Of a DNA stretch of 14,377 nt, positions 5,881 through 12,869 are shown one piece after another. The stretch comes from JACCUZ01 sp038246575 (GTDB taxonomy: Bacteria > Actinomycetota > Actinomycetes > JACCUZ01): positions 1 through 14,377 of the forward strand of contig JBBRVU010000101.1 in the NCBI GenBank assembly GCA_038246575.1. The letters are read 5' to 3'. Both the position numbers and the translations under genes were made by a program. The first letter of the stretch is position 1. Each line of letters opens with the position of its first letter. A model generated the notes under the pieces. The model did not search any database, was not told the origin of the DNA, and saw only the letters and a list, made by a program, of their open reading frames with translations.

Positions 5881-7536
5881 ATGACACCTTCGCATCCCGT
5901 GACACGCGTGATCGGCGACCGCTACGAGCTCGACCACCACCTCGGCAGTGGTGGCATGGGCACGGTCTGGCACGGCACCGACCGCATCCTCGGTCGTGAG
6001 GTCGCGGTCAAGGAGGTCCGCTTCCCGCCCGAGGTCAGCCAGCGCGAGCAGGCCGACCTGCGGGAGCGGACGATGCGCGAGGCGCGGGCCACGGCCCGGC
6101 TCAGCCACCCCAACGTCGTCACGACCTACGACGTGGTGGAGGAGGACGGGCGGCCCTACATCGTGATGGAGCTGTTGCCCTCCCGCAGCCTGAGCACGGT
6201 GCTGCGCGAGGACGGGGCGCTGCCGCCGCACCGGGTGGCCCAGCTCGGCCTCGAGCTGCTCGGCGCGCTGGAGATGTCGCACCGGCAGGGCATCGTGCAC
6301 CGGGACGTGAAGCCGGGCAACGTGCTGCTCACCGACGACGGCCGGGCGGTGCTGACCGACTTCGGCATCGCCACGATGGCCGGGGACCCCGCGCTCACCT
6401 CGACCGGGGTCGTGCTCGGGTCGCCGGCCTACATGTCCCCGGAACGGGCGCGCGGGCACAAGCCCGGCCCCGAGGCCGACCTGTGGGGCCTGGGCGCGAC
6501 GCTGTACGCCGCGGTCGAGGGCCGGCCGCCCTACGACACCGACAACGCGCTGAGCACGCTGACGTCGGTGATCTCCGACCCGGTCGAGCCACCGAGTGTC
6601 GGCGGTCCGCTGGCGCAAGCCATCCTCGGTCTGCTCGTCAAGGATCCTGCCGAGCGGATGACCGTCCCAGCTGCGCGCGAGCTGCTTGGTCGCGCTGCCG
6701 CCGACCGGACCGGTGCGGCGGCGCCCGTCGCCGCCGCCACAGTGGCGCTGGACCGGGCCGGACGCACGTCGGCGCTGCCGCCGGCCGGGGCGGTCGCGGC
6801 AGCGGCGCCGCCGGAGAGACCCGTCTACCGGACCGGCCCGACACCCCCAGACGAACGACGACCGAACGGCCTGCTCATCGCGGGCCTGGTCCTCGCGCTG
6901 CTCATCATCGGCGGGCTGATCGCGTTGGCTGCCTCCACCGGTAACGAGGGCTCGGGTGACCCCGCCGCCTCGAAGCCCTCGGCGACGGCATCGGGCAAGG
7001 CGTCGGGCAAGGCGTCGGGCAAGGCGTCGGACAGCGCAGCACCGACGGAGTCCGCGACGCCGTCCGAGACTCCTTCGCAGACCCCGGCCGACGGCGCCCC
7101 GGCGGGCTACACGACCTACACCGACCCGAGCGGGTTCTCGCTCGCGGTGCCCCAGGGCTGGACAGCCGCACCGAGCGACCGCAGCGCGACCGCGGTCGAC
7201 ATCACCGACCCGAACGGGTCGCGCTTCCTGCGCGTCGACCAGACCGACCAACCCAAGGGCGACCCGAAGAAGGACTGGGAGAAGCAGGAGAAGTCGGTGA
7301 AGAAGGACCTGCCGGAGTACAAGAAGATCCAGATCGAGTCGGTCGACTACCGCGACTACCCGGCAGCGGACTGGGAGTTCACCTTCGGCGCCGGCACCCA
7401 CGTGCTCAACCGGGGATTCGTGACCAGCGACAGCCAGGCATACGCGCTCTACGCCTCCAGCCCCGAGGAGCAGTGGTCGGAGACCACGCAGATCTTCCAG
7501 GTCGCGGCCGCGACGTTCCAGCCGGCCGGTGGCTGA
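5881..7536 (+). CDS. Transmembrane serine/threonine protein kinase (PknB-like, no PASTA repeats)
   Basis: This 551-residue Hanks-type kinase starts at ATG 5881. The frame is open upstream, but the added residues are not kinase-like. Kinase domain about 15-270: glycine loop GSGGMG (22-27), catalytic Lys44 in VAVKEV, Glu67, HRDVKPGN (140-147) with Asp142, DFG (160-162), activation segment with LTSTGVVLGSPAYMSPE (172-188). All catalytic residues are present, so it should be active. A linker rich in Ala, Pro and Arg leads to one membrane helix (about 330-350). Outside the membrane a Ser/Thr/Ala/Lys-rich stalk with three SGKA repeats (371-382) leads to a folded domain (about 408-551), which begins YTDPSGFSLAVPQGW and probably senses a signal. 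The domain resembles ectodomains of other actinobacterial kinases but I cannot name it. A purine-rich stretch GGAAGGGGG lies 13-21 bases before the start. The gene converges on smpB with 12 bases between the stops. Confidence 0.93.
   Translation: MTPSHPVTRVIGDRYELDHHLGSGGMGTVWHGTDRILGREVAVKEVRFPPEVSQREQADLRERTMREARATARLSHPNVVTTYDVVEEDGRPYIVMELLPSRSLSTVLREDGALPPHRVAQLGLELLGALEMSHRQGIVHRDVKPGNVLLTDDGRAVLTDFGIATMAGDPALTSTGVVLGSPAYMSPERARGHKPGPEADLWGLGATLYAAVEGRPPYDTDNALSTLTSVISDPVEPPSVGGPLAQAILGLLVKDPAERMTVPAARELLGRAAADRTGAAAPVAAATVALDRAGRTSALPPAGAVAAAAPPERPVYRTGPTPPDERRPNGLLIAGLVLALLIIGGLIALAASTGNEGSGDPAASKPSATASGKASGKASGKASDSAAPTESATPSETPSQTPADGAPAGYTTYTDPSGFSLAVPQGWTAAPSDRSATAVDITDPNGSRFLRVDQTDQPKGDPKKDWEKQEKSVKKDLPEYKKIQIESVDYRDYPAADWEFTFGAGTHVLNRGFVTSDSQAYALYASSPEEQWSETTQIFQVAAATFQPAGG
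6988..7030 (+). repeat. 12-base tandem repeat inside the kinase gene
   Basis: The unit GCRTCGGGCAAG occurs at 6988-6999, 7000-7011 and 7012-7023, with a partial copy to 7030. It encodes SGKA repeats in the extracellular stalk. The copy number can change without a frameshift. Confidence 0.85.
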
Positions 7537-7548
7537 GGGCGAGAACGG

Positions 7549-8028
7549 TCAGGCGTCCTTGCCGCTTGAGCGCCGGGACAGCGCCCGCTGCATCTCCCGC
7601 TGGGACTGGCGCTCGGACAGGGCCTGCCGCTTGTCGTAGCTCTTCTTGCCGCGCGCCAACGCGATCTCGACCTTCGCCTTGCCGTTCTTGAAGTACATCG
7701 CCAGCGGGATGAGGGTCGAGCTGCCCTCCTTGGTCTTGCCGATGAGGCGCAGGATCTCACCGCGGTGCAGCAGCAGCTTGCGCTCGCGACGTGGCTCGTG
7801 GTTGGTCCAGGTCCCCTCGGTGTACTCCGGGATGTGCACCCCGGCCAGCCATGCCTCGCCGTCGCGGATGTGGGCGTAGCCGTCGGTCAGGTTGGCATGC
7901 CCGGCCCGCAACGACTTGACCTCGGTGCCGGTGAGCACCAGCCCCGCCTCGTAGACGTCGTCGATGTGATAGTCGTGGCGCGCCTTGCGGTTCTGCGCGA
8001 TCACCTTGCGTCCCTCTTCCTTGGGCAT
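7549..8028 (-). CDS. smpB: SsrA-binding protein SmpB
   Basis: This 159-residue protein has the usual SmpB length. It binds the tRNA-like domain of tmRNA and brings it to stalled ribosomes. The diagnostic segments are present: IAQNRKARHDYHIDDVYEAGLVLTGTEVKSLR at the N-terminus (residues 10-41), the internal HIPEYTEGTW and HEPRRERKLLLHR, and the basic C-terminal tail with GKKSYDKR that becomes helical in the decoding centre. ATG 8028 overlaps the stop of the S41 peptidase gene (TGATG at 8030-8026), so translation is probably coupled. It is the last gene of the minus-strand ftsEX block. Confidence 0.97.
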   Translation of the reverse strand: MPKEEGRKVIAQNRKARHDYHIDDVYEAGLVLTGTEVKSLRAGHANLTDGYAHIRDGEAWLAGVHIPEYTEGTWTNHEPRRERKLLLHRGEILRLIGKTKEGSSTLIPLAMYFKNGKAKVEIALARGKKSYDKRQALSERQSQREMQRALSRRSSGKDA

Positions 8029-9209
8029 CAGCCGCGCCCCGTCCCACCCACGGCGGCGACCAGGCCGCTGAGCACGTCGATTGCCCGCTCCTCGGCGATC
8101 TCGGGCGCCTCGCCCGGGGGCACCACGACGTCGGGCTCGATCCCGACGCCTTCGATGCTGCGACCCGAAGGGGTGAGGTAGCGGCCCACCGTGAGCTCGA
8201 GAGCAGAGCCGTCGGAGAGCCGCGACGGCTCCTGCACCGAGCCCTTGCCGTACGTCCGGGTCCCCACCACGACCGCGCGGTTGCGGTCCTGCAGTGCCGC
8301 GGCGACGATCTCGGCGGCGCTCGCCGTCGAGGGGTTGACCAGCACCACCAGCGGGGTTGCAGTGTTGCCGCCGGTGAACGCGTCGAAGGTCTTCGACGTC
8401 TTCCCGCGCCGTTCGTAGCTGACCACGGGGCCGCCGTCGAGGAACGCCGAGGCAACGGCGACCGCCTCGTCGAGCAGCCCCCCGGAGTTGTCCCGGAGGT
8501 CGAGGACGACACCGCCGACATGAGCGGCACTCTGGCCGGCACCGGAGTCCAGGGCGCGCTCGACGTCTCCGCCGACGCCCCGGGTGAACGCGGTGACGAC
8601 GATCCTGGTGATGCCCCCCTGCAGCCGTTCGATCGTGACGTCGGGAGTGCTGAACGTCGTGCGCGTCAGGCCGAAGTTGCGCATTGCCGTGCCACGCCGG
8701 ACCACCAGCTGCACCGTCGAGTGGTCGGTGCCACGCAGCAGGTCAGCCACCGACGGGACGTCGGCCTTCGAGGCATCGACACCGTTGACCGCCGCGACGA
8801 CATCACCGGTCATCACCCCGGCCCGCGCGGCCGGGGACCCGGGCTGGACGCTGCCGATCTCGACACCCGGCTTGCCGCCGGAGGTGCCGCGCAGCCACAG
8901 CCCGACGCCGGAGTACCGGCCCTCCAGCGCGTCCTGGAACGACGTGTACTCGGAGCGGCCGTAGTAGGTGGACCACCGGTCGCCGAGCGTGCGCAGCATG
9001 CCCTCCACCGCGGCCCGTTCGAGGGCGTCCCGGTCGACCGGTCGGGCGGCCTTGGCCGCGATCCGGTCGGCCGCCTCGTCGATGACTCCCTGGCGCACCG
9101 GCCGTGGCTCGTCGGCTCCGACGACGCCGGTCACGACGCCGCCGACGTACGCCCCGATGACGACGGCCGCCAGCCCGGCGACGCGGAGGGGTCGTCGGGC
9201 GGAGTTCAC
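8028..9209 (-). CDS. S41 family C-terminal processing peptidase
   Basis: This 393-residue serine peptidase of the CtpA/Prc family cleaves near the C-terminus of exported or membrane proteins. It has an N-terminal membrane anchor (about 10-30), an alpha-helical region, a PDZ domain (about 98-175, starting YSGVGLWLRG) and the S41 core. The Ser-Lys dyad is visible: Ser297 in NPSTASAAEIV and Lys322 in TYGKGSVQ, spaced by 25 residues as in the family. LDLRDNSGGLL (236-246) is another family landmark. GTG 9209 is chosen as start because it opens the signal-anchor sequence and has a TACACT hexamer 6 bases upstream, suggesting a leaderless transcript. The gene lies 39 bases after the M23 gene and overlaps smpB. 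Substrates are unknown, and regulation of the neighbouring M23 hydrolase is an attractive inference by analogy with Prc. Confidence 0.93.
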   Translation of the reverse strand: MNSARRPLRVAGLAAVVIGAYVGGVVTGVVGADEPRPVRQGVIDEAADRIAAKAARPVDRDALERAAVEGMLRTLGDRWSTYYGRSEYTSFQDALEGRYSGVGLWLRGTSGGKPGVEIGSVQPGSPAARAGVMTGDVVAAVNGVDASKADVPSVADLLRGTDHSTVQLVVRRGTAMRNFGLTRTTFSTPDVTIERLQGGITRIVVTAFTRGVGGDVERALDSGAGQSAAHVGGVVLDLRDNSGGLLDEAVAVASAFLDGGPVVSYERRGKTSKTFDAFTGGNTATPLVVLVNPSTASAAEIVAAALQDRNRAVVVGTRTYGKGSVQEPSRLSDGSALELTVGRYLTPSGRSIEGVGIEPDVVVPPGEAPEIAEERAIDVLSGLVAAVGGTGRG

Positions 9210-9215
9210 CGCAGA

Positions 9216-9221
9216 AGTGTA
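9216..9221 (-). promoter_or_regulatory. Candidate -10 element of the S41 peptidase gene
   Basis: TACACT on the minus strand fits the actinobacterial -10 consensus TANNNT and is followed by six bases and then GTG 9209. This is the usual spacing of leaderless transcripts. No clear -35 hexamer is present. Confidence 0.45.
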
Positions 9222-9248
9222 GGTGGCGGTCGCGTCACCGGGGTGGCG

Positions 9249-10571
9249 CTACAGCCAACCCATCGGGTTGGTGGTCCCGCCGTTGACGTAGACCATGAAG
9301 TGCAGGTGGCAGCCGGTCGAGTAGCCGGCGCCGTACATGCCCTCAGCGCCTCCGCTGTAGCCGATGACCTCGCCACGGCTGACCCGCGAACCCGACCCGC
9401 GGGCGAAGCTGAGCAGGTGGTTGTAGCTCGTCGCGACACCGGCGCCGCGGATGGCGCCGTGGTCGATGACCAGCTGGTTGCCGTAACCCGGGACCAGCGC
9501 GGCCTGGATGACGACGCCGGCCGCCGCGGCCCGCACCGGGGTGCCGCAGTTGACGCCGAAGTCGGTGCCGTCGTGGAGCTTGTAGACGCCGGTGACCGGG
9601 TGCACCCGCATGCCGTACGGCGAGGTGATCCCCGCGTACACCGGGTAGGACAGCGCACCGCCGCCGACGCCTCCACCGCCGCCGTTGCTGCTCGTCGAGG
9701 GCCCGCCCCGCGCGGCGCGGGAGGCAGCCCGCGCCGCCGCCCGGGCCGCCGCCAGGCGAGCCTGCCGGGCTCGCTCGGCGAGGATCCGGGACAGCCGCTG
9801 GGACTCGGCCTGCATCTGGGCATAGCGGGTCTCTTCCGCCTGCTTCTCCCGCTCGACTGCGGCCACCGCGTCCGCGCGCGCCGAGATGAGGGTCTGCACC
9901 GCCTCCCGGGCCTGGATCGCCTCGGCCTGCAGACCCTGGATCTTCTCGACCAGCGCCTCCTGCTGGCGCTTCATGGCCGCGACCTGCTGGCGCTTGGCGA
10001 TTAGCGTGGCGCGCTGGGCGGCCAGGTTGGCTCGCGACTCGGCCAGGCCGCCGAGGATGTTGCCCTCGGAGCGCAGGGTGTTCTGCACCAGCACCAGGCG
10101 GCTGGCGAACTCGTCGGGGCTCTGGGACTGCAGGACGACGGCCAGCTCCCCCAGCCCACCCGCCTGGTAGGAGGACCGGGCGATGCGGCCGATCAGGACC
10201 TCGTTGGCCGCGATCTCCTTGCGGGTGTCCTTGATCTCGCCACGAGCGCGTGCGACCTCGGCCCTGGCCACCGCGAGCTGCTCGCCGAGGGCACGATCCC
10301 GCGCCTGGGCGGCCAGCAGCTTTCCGTGCACCCGGGCCACCCGGGCGCGAGCCGCGGGCAGCTGGGACTCGGCTCGCTTGAGCGCGGTCCCGGCCCGGCG
10401 CAGCGAGCGGGAGGTCTCGTCCATGTCGTGCCGGAGGCTGGAGATGCCGCGGTCGACCTTGGCCTTGCGCCGGCGCTCGTCGGCCGCCTGCGCGGGCCCG
10501 AGCAGTCCGCCGACCAGCCCCATGAGCAGGAGGGGCAGGAGGACGAGGATCAGCGCTGGTCGCAGGCGCAT
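9249..10571 (-). CDS. Secreted coiled-coil M23 peptidase, candidate FtsEX-controlled cell wall hydrolase
   Basis: This 440-residue exported protein has a signal peptide (1-29, cleavage probably after AQA) and a long helical coiled coil (about 35-285, with a non-coiled insert near 135-165). A Gly/Ser-rich linker (289-305) then leads to a C-terminal LytM/M23 domain (about 310-440). The zinc ligands His333 and Asp337 (KLHDGTDFG) and the HLH at 422-424 are present, as is His385 in YNHLL, so it should be a working endopeptidase, unlike degenerate E. coli EnvC. Cys342 and Cys421 could form a disulfide. Coiled coil plus LytM is the architecture of EnvC-like partners of FtsX, and the gene follows ftsE-ftsX on the same strand. 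The role in septal peptidoglycan cleavage is therefore inferred from architecture and position. The 154-base gap after ftsX may hold its own promoter, but I see no clear one. Confidence 0.92.
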   Translation of the reverse strand: MRLRPALILVLLPLLLMGLVGGLLGPAQAADERRRKAKVDRGISSLRHDMDETSRSLRRAGTALKRAESQLPAARARVARVHGKLLAAQARDRALGEQLAVARAEVARARGEIKDTRKEIAANEVLIGRIARSSYQAGGLGELAVVLQSQSPDEFASRLVLVQNTLRSEGNILGGLAESRANLAAQRATLIAKRQQVAAMKRQQEALVEKIQGLQAEAIQAREAVQTLISARADAVAAVEREKQAEETRYAQMQAESQRLSRILAERARQARLAAARAAARAASRAARGGPSTSSNGGGGGVGGGALSYPVYAGITSPYGMRVHPVTGVYKLHDGTDFGVNCGTPVRAAAAGVVIQAALVPGYGNQLVIDHGAIRGAGVATSYNHLLSFARGSGSRVSRGEVIGYSGGAEGMYGAGYSTGCHLHFMVYVNGGTTNPMGWL

Positions 10572-10725
10572 CGCGGGGCGGGCTCCGGTCGATCGGCGGC
10601 AAGGACAGGCTGTCTATCGGGCTGCGCCCGCCGCGACTGTCGTCTCCGCGGTGATCCTTGACCTGTTCATTCCGGTCATCGTGCTCGTGGATCGGGACGA
10701 ATGGGGCAGATGTGACGGGTGTGAC

Positions 10726-11631
10726 TCAGACCCGAAGGTACTTGACCAGGGCCAGCGAGGACGCGATTGCCGCCAGCGCCACGCCGATCAGAAACACCGC
10801 GCCGGTGCTCAGCCAGACGTCGCCCCAGGTGATGAAGCGCGTGATGGGGAAGTTCGGCGCCAGGATCCGGTCGACGAGCACGGTCTTGATCAGCACGAAC
10901 GAGCCGGTGGCCAGCCCGGCCCCGAGGAAGCCCGCGACAGCGCCTTCGAGGAGGAACGGAAGCTGGATCATGAAGCTGGACGCCCCGACGAGCTTCATGA
11001 TCCCGGTCTCGCGGCGCCGGCTGAAGGCGGCGACCCGGATCGTGTTGACGATCAGGATCACCGACACGATGACCATCAACAGCGCCAGGCCGAAGGCGAA
11101 CCACTGAACCCAGTTGAGGACCTTGAAGAATCTTTCGAGCAGGGCCTTCTGGTCCTGCACCTGCTCGACCCCCGCGCGTCCGATGAACGCGCTGGCGATG
11201 ATCGGGAACTGCTCGGGGTTCTTCAGCTTGACCCGGAACGACTCGGGCAGCTGGTCCGGCGAGACGTTGTCCACGATCGCGGAGTTCTTGAACTGCTTCT
11301 TGAACCGGTCGTAGGCTTCTTGGTGGGACTCGTAGAAGATCTGGTCGACCTCCGGCATGGCGTCGAGGTCGGAGCGAATGGCCTCCCGCTGGTCCTGGGT
11401 GACCGCTCCCCCGGCGCAGGACGGGCCCTCGCTGTCCTGGCCGCAGAGAAACAGCGACACCTCGACCTTGTCGTACCAGAAGTCCTTCATCACCCCGACC
11501 TGCTGGTTGAACAGGATCGCGGTGCCGAGGAACCCGAGGGAAACCGCGGTGGTGATGACCATCGCCGCTGTCATGGTCAGGTTCCGGCGCAGGCCGATCG
11601 CGATCTCGTGGACGATGAAGCTCGCGCGCAT
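10726..11631 (-). CDS. ftsX: Cell division protein FtsX, permease-like subunit
   Basis: This 301-residue membrane protein forms the ABC-type complex with FtsE that transmits ATP-driven motion to extracellular peptidoglycan hydrolases. There are four membrane helices (about 21-41, 177-199, 222-248, 272-296). A large extracellular loop (about 43-175) lies between helices 1 and 2, as expected for FtsX. The loop has two cysteines (Cys63 and Cys72) that could pair. After helix 2 the cytoplasmic segment RRRETGIMKLVGAS (206-219) is the typical FtsX contact region for the ATPase. ATG 11631 opens the conserved MRASFIVHEIAIGLRRN. Its 95-base separation from ftsE is larger than usual for this pair. The neighbouring M23 protein is the probable extracellular partner. 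Confidence 0.96.
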   Translation of the reverse strand: MRASFIVHEIAIGLRRNLTMTAAMVITTAVSLGFLGTAILFNQQVGVMKDFWYDKVEVSLFLCGQDSEGPSCAGGAVTQDQREAIRSDLDAMPEVDQIFYESHQEAYDRFKKQFKNSAIVDNVSPDQLPESFRVKLKNPEQFPIIASAFIGRAGVEQVQDQKALLERFFKVLNWVQWFAFGLALLMVIVSVILIVNTIRVAAFSRRRETGIMKLVGASSFMIQLPFLLEGAVAGFLGAGLATGSFVLIKTVLVDRILAPNFPITRFITWGDVWLSTGAVFLIGVALAAIASSLALVKYLRV

Positions 11632-11657
11632 GTGGTTCCGGTCCCTGTCTGTTCCGG

Positions 11658-11686
11658 CCCGGCGACGTGCCGGGTCCCTCTAGAGG
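11658..11686. other. Hairpin and perfect palindrome in the ftsE-ftsX gap
   Basis: CCCGGC-gacgt-GCCGGG (11658-11674) can form a six-pair hairpin. Two bases further lies the perfect 10-base palindrome CCTCTAGAGG (11677-11686). Both sit in the 95-base gap between ftsE and ftsX. There is no U run, so this is not a standard terminator. It may be an operator, an RNA processing or attenuation element, or chance. Confidence 0.4.
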
Positions 11687-11726
11687 TCGTACGTCCTCGG
11701 CGTTGCCTTAACTGTGTACCTCGTCC

Positions 11727-12416
11727 TCAGTGCGAGTAGCCGTAGACACCCCGGGACTGGTCCCGAACGATCCGGCCGGACTCCAGCTCGATCACCCGCT
11801 TGCGCATCTGGTCGACGATGTCGTCGTCGTGGGTGGCCATCACCACGGTGGTGCCGGTGCGGTTGATCCGGTCCAGCAGCCGCATGATGCCCACGCTGGT
11901 CTGGGGGTCGAGGTTCCCGGTGGGCTCGTCGGCGATGAGGATCATCGGGCGGTTGACGAACGCGCGGGCGATGGCGACCCGCTGCTGCTCGCCGCCGGAG
12001 AGCTCGTCGGGCCGCCGGCCCTCCTTGCCCTTGAGCCCGACCAGGTCGAGCACCTCGGGCACGACCTTGGCGATCTGGTGCCGGGGCCGCCCGATGACCT
12101 CGAGGGCGAAGGCCACGTTCTCCTGCACTGTCTTGTTGTTGAGCAGGCGGAAGTCCTGGAAGACGGTGCCGACCTGTCGGCGCAGCGCCGGAACCTTCCA
12201 GCTGGACAGCCGGTTGAGGTCCTTGCCTGCAACGAAAACCTTCCCGCTGGTGGCGCGCTCCTCCTTGAGGACCAGCCGCAGGAACGTCGACTTCCCGGAG
12301 CCGGACTGGCCCACCAGGAAGACGAACTCGCCCTTGTCGATGTCGACCGTGATGTCGGCGAGGGCGGGGCGGGTCTGGGTGGGGTAGCGCATCGTGACGT
12401 TCTCGAGCCGGATCAC
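11727..12416 (-). CDS. ftsE: Cell division ATP-binding protein FtsE
   Basis: This 229-residue ABC ATPase pairs with FtsX at the inner face of the membrane during division. Motifs in order: Walker A GQSGSGKST (36-44), Q-loop Gln87 in VFQDFRLL, signature LSGGEQQR (139-146), Walker B ILIADEP (159-165) with Glu164, and switch His196 in ATHDDD. VFQDFRLL and DEPTGNLD are characteristic of FtsE. The start is GTG 12416, matching the conserved MIRLENVTMRYP opening. TAGGCT lies 7 bases upstream of the GTG, so a leaderless transcript is possible in addition to readthrough from prfB. The C-terminal extension RDQSRGVYGYSH is short. Confidence 0.96.
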   Translation of the reverse strand: MIRLENVTMRYPTQTRPALADITVDIDKGEFVFLVGQSGSGKSTFLRLVLKEERATSGKVFVAGKDLNRLSSWKVPALRRQVGTVFQDFRLLNNKTVQENVAFALEVIGRPRHQIAKVVPEVLDLVGLKGKEGRRPDELSGGEQQRVAIARAFVNRPMILIADEPTGNLDPQTSVGIMRLLDRINRTGTTVVMATHDDDIVDQMRKRVIELESGRIVRDQSRGVYGYSH

Positions 12417-12423
12417 GCTCCGC

Positions 12424-12429
12424 AGCCTA
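12424..12429 (-). promoter_or_regulatory. Candidate -10 element of ftsE
   Basis: TAGGCT on the minus strand fits TANNNT and is followed by seven bases and then GTG 12416, the spacing of a leaderless start. Its first three bases are also the stop codon of the LAATG reading frame. A short GGAG lies within the seven-base spacer, so a Shine-Dalgarno reading is also possible. Confidence 0.4.
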
Positions 12430-12691
12430 TGCCGGATCCGACCGCAGACCCGGCTTCAGCAGGGCCGCGCCCAGCAGCATCAGCGGGCCACCGAGCACGA
12501 TCAGGGTGCCCGCCGGCAGCCGGCCACCGGTCGCCGCGAGGCTCCCCGGGGCCGGGGCGGTGGTCGCCCTGGATGTCGGTCGTCGGGCCGCTGGACGGCC
12601 CGACCTCCGCCGAGCGCACGGCCACTGTGTTGCGGGCCAACGCGCCACGGAACCTGTCACCACGGCCCTGCCCCTCAACGTCTCTCACCAA
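12427..12691 (-). pseudogene. LAATG sorting-signal-like fragment with apparent frame change
   Basis: The minus-strand frame ending at TAG 12429-12427 encodes PGSLAATGGRLPAGTLIVLGGPLMLLGAALLKPGLRSDPA in its last part: LAATG, a hydrophobic stretch, then a short tail with Lys and Arg. This is the layout of a cell wall sorting signal, and LAxTG is the motif recognised by class E sortases of high-GC actinobacteria. Codon third positions in this part are nearly all G or C. Upstream of about 12575 the better coding bias shifts to another frame (NTVAVRSAEVGPSSGPTTDIQ), starting near GTG 12688. No signal peptide is seen in either frame or in the bases up to prfB. It is best read as a remnant of a surface protein gene, or as a short gene with a sequencing error. 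A separate minus-strand frame spanning 12427-12678 (TTG start, 83 residues) is the formal ORF. Confidence 0.4.
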
Positions 12692-12720
12692 GGGGTCGGT
12701 CTCACCTCTAGGCTCCGCGC

Positions 12721-12751
12721 GCCGTCGAGGCTCCTACCGGAGCCGTCGAGG
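12721..12751. repeat. Short direct repeat with hairpin between prfB and the LAATG frame
   Basis: GCCGTCGAGG is repeated at 12721-12730 and 12742-12751. Between and across the copies GGCTCC (12729-12734) can pair with GGAGCC (12739-12744) around a four-base loop. It lies 120-150 bases beyond the prfB stop. The hairpin has no U run, so a factor-independent terminator is unlikely. The remaining bases from 12692 to 12869 show no gene. Confidence 0.4.
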
Positions 12752-12869
12752 TGACCGTGGTCGGTCGCGCCTCACTGCCATCCCCGCCGATTGCCGAGCG
12801 TGCTCAACGATCTTGTCCTGTGCAGGACTTCCGATGCATCGGATCGGGAGAAACCACCCGGACGGGCTA

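Noticed and set aside
5794..7401. 535-codon open frame on the minus strand opposite the kinase
   Set aside because: The kinase frame has every Hanks motif. The opposite frame is Arg/Gly/Val/Leu-rich without motifs.
8520..10004. 494-codon open frame on the plus strand
   Set aside because: It lies opposite the S41 and M23 peptidase genes, which have clear catalytic motifs. The translation has low-complexity Gly/Arg/Asp/Val content and no recognisable domain, as expected of a high-GC antisense shadow.
10604..10614. Interrupted palindrome GACAG-G-CTGTC upstream of the M23 gene
   Set aside because: Short arms of five bases are expected by chance and the sequence does not match an operator I know, such as the actinobacterial LexA box.
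10572..10725. Cyclic-di-AMP (ydaO-type) riboswitch before the cell wall hydrolase
   Set aside because: Such riboswitches precede some actinobacterial wall hydrolases, but none of the conserved sequence blocks is visible in this 154-base gap.
10183..11739. 518-codon open frame on the plus strand opposite ftsX
   Set aside because: FtsX topology and motifs on the minus strand are unmistakable, and the plus frame is repetitive in Asp, Glu, Arg and His without domain character.
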